Positions 12,801 through 24,800 of a DNA stretch of 64,000 nt are shown one piece after another; position 1 is the first letter of the stretch; every line of letters starts with the position of its first letter. The notes below the pieces were generated by a model that worked only from the letters and a program-made list of their open reading frames with translations, was not told the origin of the DNA and ran no database searches. This DNA is from Malachius bipustulatus (taxonomy: Eukaryota; Arthropoda; Insecta; Coleoptera; Melyridae), in NCBI GenBank assembly GCA_910589415.1, contig OU342638.1, forward strand, positions 36,739,579 to 36,803,578. Reading direction: 5' to 3'. The translations under genes and the position numbers were made by a program.

Positions 12801-15800
12801 ATAATTGCCGTATTTTTTTTTTAAGTGTCAAATAAAACGATACCGTTCAGGAACCTCTTGTAATGGTTTCATTTTTTTTTTTTTAACTCAAACCCAATCA
12901 ACATGGCACATTATAATTGAGAAATAAAAATTTATTAAACTCAAGTCTGATAATTGAGTAAAAATAAAAAGTTGGTGTCATCTCCGGTAAAACCGGAAGT
13001 AGGAAAAAATTCAATTGCAGAGCTACCCAAGCCAGCCAGATTTTGCAAGCTCAAATGTGATTTCTTTCTATGCATTTACATCGGGGACTCGATACTTTGT
13101 GTGAGACTGTTAACGAAGTCAAGTCAATAAGTAATCGAGAAGAGAAGTTCGTCAAGATAAACGATATCCCAGGCGAACAGTTACAGAGTGCCTTTAGTGG
13201 AGTGAGAAACCTTGTAATAAAATGTGTCCAGGAGAATCCTCTTTGTGTCGGGTCCTACTCCAAAACGGATTTGTTTTCGAACACCCCTTACCATTTAGAG
13301 TTACTTAAAAAATGATTCTTTTTTACAGTGGTATTATAGTACCTACACCTAATGCCACGATTTTAAGAAAGGTGCTGTATTTGGAAGGGTGTGCTGCTTA
13401 ATTTTTGAATTCCCCGTCATATTTTCTAAAGCGTCCCAGGCTCTGCGACACCAAACAATTCGTCCGCTTTTTTTAATCGCACTCTCTAACTCCCCCCCCC
13501 CCCCCGCGATAGCGGCCCAGACTCCGCGACCCCACGTTCGTTCACTCTTTTTCAGTCGCACTGCTCCCCTCTCTCTCTCTCTCGCTCTCCCGCCGCGTTA
13601 GCGGCCAAGGCTCTACGACCCCACGTTCGTTCACTATTTTTTTTTTCGCACTGCTCAACTCTCTTTTTTTTTAACTCTTTTTTTTTTCAATCACCTTTTT
13701 TACATTTTTCCTTTTCCTTTTTCATTAAATCTTCTTTCTCTGCCCCCCCTCCACCTTTTCCTTTCCCTGCTTTCGATTTTATTTATTTAAACAACCGAAG
13801 TAAAGTAAAACTAAAAGGATAAAATACTTATTTGAAAAAATAAATAATACTATTCATACACAACGATTTATTTATAAAAAAAATTATTTATTTATAAAAG
13901 TTTTCACTATTCACGCAACCTTTGAAAAATTTTTTTCAAGTTAAATCGTTAATATTATTTAAACCTCAGGAATCTGTGGTAGAATTTTTCCGCACCTTTT
14001 CGAGACACCCTATATAGAGAAACAGACAATAGCTAATGAGGCAAATAATAGTCAATACCTCTAATTAGTCAACTCTGATCACCATCATTGACAATCTACT
14101 AAAAAAGTTACCTTTCTCTCTTTCGTTGTTGCAGATAAATGTCGATCAGGATGTCAAGGACGTAAGTAAACAAAAAATTCCTCCCCTTCTTCGTCATCTA
14201 AATAATAAACCCCATTTCTTCCTCCATGCAGCTTCACAGACGTTCAAGTATGTCGAAGGAACCACGTACAAATACAACTTGGACAGTAAGATAGAAATAA
14301 GTTTGGCAAGCGCGGAAGGACAGGTGACGAGCACGGAAGTCAAAGCGCAGGTTTTACTGACGCAGCAACCGAACTGCGACCAAGTCCTCAGGCTCCAAAA
14401 TGTGCAAATATTCGGAGCCGACGGGAAGGTAAAAGCCCCGCTCAACGACCTCGTCCCTGGCCTAACTGTTCCCGTTTCCAGAAACACGGTAACATCCCGG
14501 ACGTGGAGAAACCCATCAAGCTCAACTTCCACGACGGGCACGTCGAGGATCAGATCTGCACCGAGCAGGGAGACACCCAGAACTCTCTCAACATCAAGAG
14601 AGCCGTCGCGTCTCTCTTCCAGGCCGATCTGAAGAAGACACACGAGACTGACATTTTCGGGCTCTGCCCTACAGAAATTGTCACCCACAAGAACGCCGAT
14701 GGTATTGTTATCGAGAAGTTCCGTAACCTGAACAAGTGTGCTTTCAGGGAAAACGTCAAGCAGGTAAGTTGGGCCTAGGCTGCCGTTGTACATACCCCAA
14801 TATTCAACCGGGAACCAAACTAAACACCATTCTTCTCCTTTAGGTCTACTTCGCCCCCGTCTTCAACCTCGACTCGGAGATAAAAACGAGTCCGATCCTC
14901 ACAGCAGACTTCACAGCGAGCCAGAACGTCAAAGACGGAGTTCTCGAACAGACCACAGTCACCGAACAATACCTCTTCCTTCCTTTCTCCTCCGGAGAGA
15001 AGGGAGCTCGTGCTACGGTTACTACAAAGCTCCACCTTATTGGAACTTCGAAAGACAACCCAACAGTCAACGCCAACAAACCGAAAAGTATCATCTTCGA
15101 GAACCCCCACTCGGTGCTGTCGCCCAACAGCAACGTCAACAGCATCCTCGGCGCTGTGAAAGGAGCAGTTCAAACCTTCGGCGATAGCGTCAGCGATAAC
15201 AGCGCCAGGGAGTTCATCAACCTGATTAAAACCTTAAGAGTCAGCGGCAAGGACGATCTGCTCGCTGTTTACAATCAAGTGAGCTCTGGAGCTGGGTTCG
15301 CCGATAAAGTAGCCGCGAAGAAGGTTTTCCTGGACGCTCTGATCAGGTCTTTGAGTGGTGATAGTATCGAGGTCGCAATTGTTTTGATCAAGAACAAGGA
15401 ATTGACACCGATCGAGGAGAAATTGGTTTACGTTGGTCTGGCGTTCGCGCGTCATGTCTCTGAAAACGCCCTCGGCGCTGCCGCGGTAAGTACCACGAAT
15501 GTCTCTTCTTACACCGTTCTTAATAATCTGTAACATTTAGGCCGTCTTGTCAAAACCGAACCTCCCACGAGAAGCCTACCTGGGTATTGGCAGTTTGATC
15601 CACCGCTACTGCCAGCAGCACTCTTGCAATGATGTGGAACAAATCAACCAAATCTCGCAAAAATTGATCGGCAAATTAGGAAACGGCCATCCCAAGACAC
15701 CCCAAGAGGAGGTTGACTACATCGCCATCCTCAAGGCTCTAGGAAACTCGAAATACCTCAATGAAGCTGTCGTCGTTAAACTTGCCTCGATCGCGCTAGA

Positions 15801-18800
15801 CAAGAAAGCCGCTGCCAAGGTGAGAGTAGCGGCTCTAGAGGCATTCCAAAGTGACGCCTGTAAGGTAAGAGACTTCTTTAATAATTATTTTGGCACGACT
15901 TGACTACCTTATCACTTTCAGGACAAGGTACGAGAATCAGCTACAGCAGTATTAAAAGACATACAACAAGACTCAGAGATCAGGATCAAAGCATATTTGG
16001 TCCTTGCCCAATGCCCGAGCGCTAAAGTCGGAAACGCGATCAAGAACCTGCTGGAAAAAGAACCCAGCTACCAGGGTAAGTCTCACCTGACCTCCAATTC
16101 CAGACCAACCTGACTTTATTATTTCATTTCAGTTGGAGGTTTCATAGTATCGCACATCAAGAACATCCGCGCCTCGGCCAATCCAGACAAACATCTCGCC
16201 AAGGTCCATTTGGGCCCCCTGAAGCTTCCCAATCACTACCCCATCGACCCCAGGAAATACTCCTTCAGCGGAGAGTTCTCTTACGCGATTGACTCTTTGG
16301 GCGTGGGGAATTCCATCGAGGGGAACGTCATTTACTCTCAGGACTCCTTCGTACCGCGTTCGGCATGCCTAAATCTCACCAGCGAGATTTTTGGACATAC
16401 CATGAATCTCGTTCAATTGGACGTAAGACAAGAGAGGCTCGATGAGCTAGTCGAGGAATGGTTTAGACCGAATGGAATTTTGGAGAAACTCACCCCCCAG
16501 GTGGTTTATGATTGGTTGAATGAGAAAGAGAAAAATATCACTAATACGTACCGGCAGAGGGTCAATAAAATAATCAATGGAGTTCGAGGTGAGTTATCTC
16601 ATGACTTGTTAAGTGATCTCAAATTTTGTATTGTTATTTTGTTCAAAATTATTGTCAACGGTACTGAGTGAAAACACTTATAGTAGGATTAACTTTAAAA
16701 AGTCAGATGTGACGTATTACAAACCGTCCGAATTAATATTTTTAATTTCACCAGAAAATGTCAAACAGTTAAATGTCAAGTTGTGAACGAGCGTAAATTA
16801 TTGAAGGAATCATTCAAACAATGAATTGAATTGCTTACGTCAGTTTGAGAGCCACTGACAACTACATAAAATTTATTCACGTAATGACATTCTATCCTCT
16901 GTGTTGTGCATTTAATTCTCATTCAAAACCAATGTTGACGTATACTTATTTATGCGGGATGGAGTGTTTAGACAAACTGGACGGTTACTATAAAAACCAC
17001 GTATATGAAACAAAATAAATCGAACTATCAAATGGAGGTGTATTCTTAATCGATACGTATGACTTTTTAGACTTTATTGGACTATATGCCTTGCTATGGT
17101 GCAGGTATCTGGAAGACGGTTCTAAAATTTTAATGTTTCCTAATATTGCTAGTTGATTAAACAATCACTTGCAGCAAAACGTGAAATTTCGAAAGAGGAA
17201 ATCATCACCATCAACAAGCACATCCTTCGCAAAAATCAGGAGCCCGAAGACCAATTCGATCTTGACTTAGCTGTCAAACTATTCGGCTCCGAAATGGGTT
17301 TCATCAACTTGAACAACGATCACTTGAAGTACCTGGACCTGGTAGCGATCATCAACTTCTTCGCTGACAAAGCCGATGAAGGAGTCCCCAAAATTAAGAA
17401 CTTTGAAGTAAGTTATTTGCTCGCTTACTAATATTCTACTCGCAATGCTAATATTCCATCTCTACACAGGAAGCCCACCGATCAAACGTCTTCTTCTTGG
17501 ACCTCGAATTGGCCTACCCGACTTCTCTCGGTTTCCCTCTTCGACTGGCCGTGGAGGGATCTTCTACCGTTCAAGTCAAGACTTCCGGATCGATTGATTT
17601 TAACGTCTTCAGAGACGTCAAACAACAATCCATCGCCAAACTCTCGCTGATCCCCAGCGCCAACATCGAGGTCTCCGGACGTTTGACTCTGGACGCTCAT
17701 GTAATCGAGAACGGTCTCAAGGTCATTTCGACCCTTTATACGGCAACCGGCGGCGACATCGTTATTGACAGATTCGCTTACAACAAAGGTGAGATTTTCG
17801 TTTGAGTCTTTTTCTGAAGGGAAAGTTCTAATTATTCCCCTACTAGGTCTGGACGTGAAGTTCAAGTTTCCGCTAGAAAAACAGACGTTAATCTCGGCAA
17901 CTCACAACATAGTACTCCACACGCGAGAATTGGGAGTCGCTGAGAGTAATGCGCCGCTCAAATTCGCCCAGAATAAAGACTTCAGCGTCTGCTTGGACCC
18001 ACTCTCCCCTTACGTCGAGTTAACTTTTTGCGTCGACTATAACGTCAGCGGCAAAAAAGTATCGGTGCTACCTTTCCCCTTGTCTGGCGATGCCAAAATT
18101 AAGGTCGCCATTCAGAGAGATGACGTCAGCGTGTACCATTACCATCAGGACAACTTCAACGGTTCGTTTCTTAGTTAATCTTTGTACATATCACCATCCT
18201 CGTTACTTCTTCTTATTGTTCATGTCTTTAACGTTTCAGAACCTGGGAAGTTTGGTGCTGTTTTCAAATTGGAAGTGCTCGACAAAGCTTCCAATCCGAA
18301 AGTCAGTCTCGATCTGGAAGGCTTTTTGGCGCCCGAAATTTATCTAAAAGGAACCATGACATCACCGGTAATTTCTGTGGTGGCCGAAGGAAGAATCGTC
18401 GCGACCACGAACGAGAAAGCTGTGACTGCGAGGTTTAAGTACGGACCCAATGAATACTACGGTAAGGCCGGTCTTGTGATCCTGGAAAGTGGACCAAAGA
18501 CAGTTTATCGACCCGTACTGGAATATAAGACTCCGCAAGATCACGGTAAGAACTATTCGGTAAAGGTTAGAAAACGTTTGAAACTTTCTTTCCCTCAGAG
18601 ATCAAGTCTTCACCATATCGCATCGACGGGCAAGTTATAGTGGAAGGAACAATGTTCACCATCGAAAACATCCAAATTATCATCCCAGACAAAAAAACAA
18701 TAACCGTTAACGGACACTTCGGGAAAGATCCTAACAAACCGGAATTCAATTGTGACGTATCTGTTTCAAACGGAGATCAATCGGGATCGTTCAAAGGTAC

Positions 18801-21800
18801 TTATCAGCATTCAAACCACCCCGAACAATGCACCTAATCCCTTTTAATTTTCAGGAAGGGTAATGTTCGACGATCGCAACCTCAAGCTTGACGCGGAATT
18901 CCAGAACACCATCAGACCGACCATGAACTTCCACTTAAAGCACGACCTGAAGGTCGATCGAGTGGAAGGCGAGTACGAAGTGACCTTGCAGTTCGTCCAC
19001 GGGAAAGACTTGAGCTCCAAGACGCACATCATCGACTTCAGCTCCAAGTACACCAACCGAGTTAACAATAAAGACGACTACAAAGTTGCGTTGAAGAATA
19101 AATTCTCGTATCCGCTCTTCAAGATCGCTGTTGAGGGTGAGTTCTACAAAAAGCAGCGACGAGATTACCATTACGAAGGGTTCAATCATCGGAGCGAACA
19201 TAAAGCTAAGCGAAAATACTTCGGGCACAAGGGCAATGTGGAGAATTCCTTAGTTTTGGATGATAAAATAAGTGAGGTTATCGGTGAAATTAGACATAAG
19301 ATCCACCCAAAAGATATCAAACTTGGTGCCGATTTAAAAGTAAAGCTCCCCACTCATAGCAATCTATTCGAGTAAGTCCATTCCGTGAAATAAATCGTTT
19401 TTTCTTCCGTCACGACCCAATCTTTTTCGCAGAGTCAACTTGGTCTTCAACTTAAATCAAAACGATTTGGATGCGGCTTCCAAGGTAGCAACCGGAGGAA
19501 ACGTCTACTTGGACGCATTCCTAAAAGCCAATCGCGACGGAAACGCGAACGGGAACATCAAGGTTTGTTTCAAGCAATTTTGGAAAATTTTGGGCTTACA
19601 TTCCCGTTACAGGTTAACCTGAAAGGACTCCTAATAATCAACGGCCAGATCAAAGCAAACCAAGGTGCCGGCAATGGCGACATTTTGATCGAGGCTGAAT
19701 CAATGAAACGTTCGGTCAAGGCCGAAACGACTTTCACCTTCAAGAGACCGACCGTCAACATCGACATCTCCCTCTACCCGGTCTTCAGCCAAGACCCTGC
19801 GAAGAAGATTTATTTCTCCACCCAGAACCAAGTTACTTCCCAAAATTTAGACTCGAAGTGAGTATCTCTTGGGCTTGCTGCTTATTCAGAGAAGGCTTCT
19901 AATCTTCATATCTTCCAAGGAATATGATCGACGTGTTCGGGCAAGTGTTCGAGGGTAACTTTAAAGGTGACATCGAGGGACAGTTCTTCAATGGGACGCA
20001 AAACGGGGAGTTCGATTTAATATTCCCTGGTCAACAATACGTCGCGGCTAAACTAACTAGAGACTTCAGGGAGGTGTATGACATCATAAGCATCCATTGG
20101 GTCGCTGCTGCGGAGTACCGCAGTATGAAAAAAGCCCATGGAGTCAAAATCATTATCAAGACTAACGTGAAGGACACGAATGTCCGAAATCTACGAAACG
20201 GCTTGTACAATTTCGATGGAACCTTCTCGGTCGAAAACGGTGAAGGCAAAAACATCAACGGTGATTTGGTACTCAAAAGGATCCCTCAAGATGACTCAAT
20301 CAACGCTGAAATCTCTGTAAGTCTTTTCTCCTTACTCCTTCACGAAAATTTTTCGCAAGTCCTAACAAATATTCTCATCTGCAGGGCAAGCTCTACGGTT
20401 CAATTCTCAAGGCACCGATCGAAGCCTCTTACACTTCCACGTACAAGAACCAGGCCGGATCGAACAAATTCGTCGTTTCCTGGGGACCTGAATTCGGCGC
20501 CAAAGTATTCGGTAAATGTCTCAAATGGATAGTTTGTAGACAAAAATGTTTATCGATTAAATTTAAAGGGAAATACGACTTCCACGGAGAAGGTGCCCTT
20601 CGCACTACGAAAGTCGAAATTGAGATCAACACGCCGCACCAGAACCTGAAATCGTTCAAAGCGAACGCGTCTGGCTCACTCCAGAAACCGCAGAGCGAGG
20701 GAGGAAAGCACGAAGCGAACGGGGAGGTCACTCTGTTTATCGACAACGTATGTATCTTCTTGAGTAAAAGTTGCTTTGAACTAAGCTAAAACTTGACTTG
20801 CACTGGACGTACCGCAGTACTAATAACCTGGACCGTAATTGTTTATACCATCAATTTTGCAGGCCAACCCCGTGAATCTGCAACTGACCACTTCAGCAGC
20901 CATCGACAAGCAAGAAGGCCAAGCCAACGTGAGTCGCAATGCATTTGTCTCTTGCTCTTTGTAAAATATGAATTTCCTTTAGCTCGACTTGAACTTGAAT
21001 AAACTGGAGCCGATCTCTCTGGGAGGTAAGTTCGACCGAAAAGAACATCAGTACCACGGAGAAGTCTCGGCCAAGTATGGGAATAAGGAGGGGAAAGCAG
21101 GCGTCAACGTCAACCACCCCAACAACAATGAAGGAAAAGTCGTCATAACGGTCAATCTCCCGCTCGACTCTCATAAAGTTAACGTTATATCCATCCACGG
21201 AAAGAAGGCACCCGACAACAGGCACTTCCAAGGAGAAGTTGAGTACTCTTGCGACGGTAGGAAGTGGGTGTTTTCGAACAACTTGGTCGTCTCTGAACAC
21301 ACTCCTAGTCTCGAAGTTAAGCTCACGAGTCCCGAAGGAAAACTCCAGCAAATCCTGCTGAAGGTGACCAAGAATACTAACAAACGATTCGCCGGTGAAG
21401 GAAAGGTTAGTTAACAGAACTGAATGAAAAGACTTCCCCCTCCTAACTGACTACCCTTACTTGCCTTTCAGTTGGTGTGTCAGCAGTATAACTTCTTGCT
21501 AGAAGGTGGGATCGATATGGAAGCCGTCGACGATTTCGGGATCAAAGTCTCAGTCAACTCTCCCAATTTGAAGCTCAACAAGGTCGTGCTGGAAATCCAC
21601 AATAAACTCAATAAGGGCGCCAGGAGACTTAACGTGAACGTCAAATCAGACAACAAGGTCTTAGTGGCCGGAAGGTAAGTCCTTTGTCAATCGCCTCGGC
21701 GACGATTTATCTCAACCTCTAACAATCTTCCATCAGCACTTCGTACACATCTCACGAAGAAAACGGCAAATTGATCATCGAAGGCTCAGGCAACTTCAAA

Positions 21801-24800
21801 GTTAAAGACCAGAACAAAGCGGCGACGTTCAAGTTCATCCGACAAACTTTAGTCCACGAGAAGAACGGAGAATCCGGCATGGAAATCTCTTTCGATGCGG
21901 GGCTAGGAAACGAAGCCGTCGACGCGGAGCTCAGAGTGACGAACAAGCAATTCCGGATCGCTCACTCTTACTGCGAGGAGAAGAAAGAATGCGCCCACGT
22001 TGAAATCAATTCGAAACTTCTGGTCAACGGTAAGTCACGGTCAAAGTCTCACGCCTCGGTCGATTTAACGAATCTCTTGCAGAAATCGACCACTTCAGCC
22101 ACGAGCTGGAAATCGCGATCGACCTGCGTAAGTTGGGCTTCTCCCACGAGTTCGGCTTGAAAGCTGTCACCAGCAGACAGGGGTATATCCTGGATCACTC
22201 GGTGGACGTCCATTTCCAAAGCCAGGAGAACAACAAATATCAGTACAGCGTCTACGTCCATCCAAAAGAAGCAGAAATTTCCCTGTCGACGCCTAAGAGA
22301 GTTATATCTTTGGAAGCCGCGTCGTCTTACCCCGAGCGACTATCTCAATCGATCGACGTGCATGGTGAAATCGCTCTGTATCTTGACAAGAGGAACAGAC
22401 CGAACGAGAAAACTTCCCTTGCTGGAAATCTGAGAACAGATAAAACCAAACAGACAGTTGAGGGAAGTTTGTCCCTTTCCGATTCAGCGCTTCAGAGGGT
22501 GAGTTGGTTATGATCTGTGGGGACATCCTTCATTTACACCTTCATTACTAATCTGAGCTATCTTTCCAGCCTCTCCAAGTCTATTTCAGTAGTAGCAAAA
22601 TCCAGGATGCCCTGTATGGTAAAGAGAACAAAATAATTCTCGATTTTTTCGAGCAAGAGAACCAGAAAATTACGTTCTACGGCAAAGCAGCCCTGGTCGG
22701 GGACAAAGTCGGAGCGCAGCTCAAAAACTACTTCGAGGTTAAGAGCGAAGGATTCGGCGAAAATATCGTCTACGATTTCGACGCTTCGATTCACAGAGAG
22801 CCTCCAAGTGTGAAGTATCTTCACAGCTTCAATTACAACGTCGGAGAATCGCAGTTTGACTCGAGGATCGAGCTGAACGCAGGCATTGCTCACGCCGATT
22901 TCTCCGCCAAGTTGCTCAACAACGAGCTGCTCAAAGCCGTTCACGACAGGACATATCCGAATCAGCAGGAGATCAAACTGTCCAATCAGGTGTCCGGAGC
23001 TCTTGTCGTCCCTCTCCTTCAGGAAATCGTGGTGACCGACTTGAAGAAAATTCACACGACTCTTCGGCGCGTTGGTGAGTTATTTTTTAAGCACGGGAGA
23101 ACAGGGTTGTTTTTGACTTGGAGAGATTTTTTAGGTAAAAATGATATCCTCCACGCAATCGCCGCATATGAAGCCGGCAAAGAAGCAAACTTCGAAGCGT
23201 ATGTTCTCCAAGATAGAGTCACGAAGAGCCCCATCGCGACTGCTTCTTTAGGGTTGAGTCAGAGCAACTTCCTCAAACCTTCCTATGAAGTCCACGCAGA
23301 GACCATCAAAGGGATTTTAGAGAGGATCAAAGTTAGAGGGAGCGAGAAGTTTACCTCGCTCAAGACGTTGGTCAACGATTGGTTCGAATTGTTAATAAAG
23401 GAAATCGATAATATCAAAGCTTTGGCGAATAAAACGCAAAACTTGCAGCCAGTGATTGACAAGTACATGAGGGAGGCGAGCCTGATCAAAAAAGAACTAC
23501 TCTCCGACAAGAACATCAAACAACTCTTCGAAACAACGTGAGTCTTGCCAGTACACTGATAACAATAAGGCTTCAAACGGTACAATGCGACAAGCGCTCC
23601 CACACTACTCCTTTGCTATTGACCTTCGACTACTCTCTCACTCCTGGTCATAGATATCCACTTTTGGCCACCGTTGCTAACTCGATGGGCACCAAAATTC
23701 CAACTAACCACTTTCCGGACCATATTTCAACACGAATTGATCCCCAACTGATAGATACTGGTTGAACCACCTCTCATTTGTCTTGTCTCCGTACAGAATT
23801 GATCGGCGTTCGTAATTTCGTATTAGCACCATCAGGCCTGAACAAAAAAACTTCTCTTCTGGTCTGGTCTCCCACTACTATATTTTTTTATGTTCCAGTC
23901 AAAGCGTCTTTGCAATGATCATCAGAACCGCAGCTTCGATCCTACACACATTCGGCGAAGTTGCTTCTGTGATTTTCAAGACGATTCAAGAAACGGCCAA
24001 CTCGTTATCCACCAGTCTTCAGAAAGAACTCCTCCCGAAATTCCAAGATTTCTCCAAGAAACTCATTGAACTGAAGCAACAGTACTTAGACGCGATTAGG
24101 GAAAAATTTTCAAGTGTCAACGTGAAAATCGCGCCCATCTTCGAAGCGCATCAAGCGGAGTTCCAGCAACTCTCGGCCGTCTTGAACCAACTCAGTCAGG
24201 AAATCGGGAAACTGTTGGTGAAGTTCTACCAGGAAACTTACGGCATAATCCAGAGACAAGCGCAAGTCATCTTTAAGGAACTTAGCGAGTTGCCGATCTT
24301 TGGAGAAATCAGGGATTTCTATCACCAGGTCTGTTTATTTCACAGCATTTGCCCCTCCCTGCTTCATATACCTGGTCTAATCATTGCAGAACATTTTGCC
24401 ATCACTTACGAAACCGGAAGTCTTCCATAAAGCCTTCAAGAATCTAGCAACGGCCCTCAAGGAAGTCGCACCGACACCTGAGCTGAAAGAATTGGTCGGC
24501 CTGATCACCGGCTACATCGAGAAGAAATTGGCTAATGAGTCGGTCGATAACGTCGCAGTAATCGAACAGATCTTCGAATACACCTACGAATCCATCAAGA
24601 GGTTCATTATTGTAATGTTGAAGCAGCAAGAAGTACCAGAACTCGATTCGATTAAAGTGAGCTGACGGTTTTTGAAATTTCCGTAACATTTTGGTAACTT
24701 TTGGTTTAATTACAGCTGCCAGTCTTCACAAAACTCTTCTCGCGGCTCCCGAAAGTTGCGGCGGTCCACTTCTCACCCTTTGCTTACATCACCTCCAACG

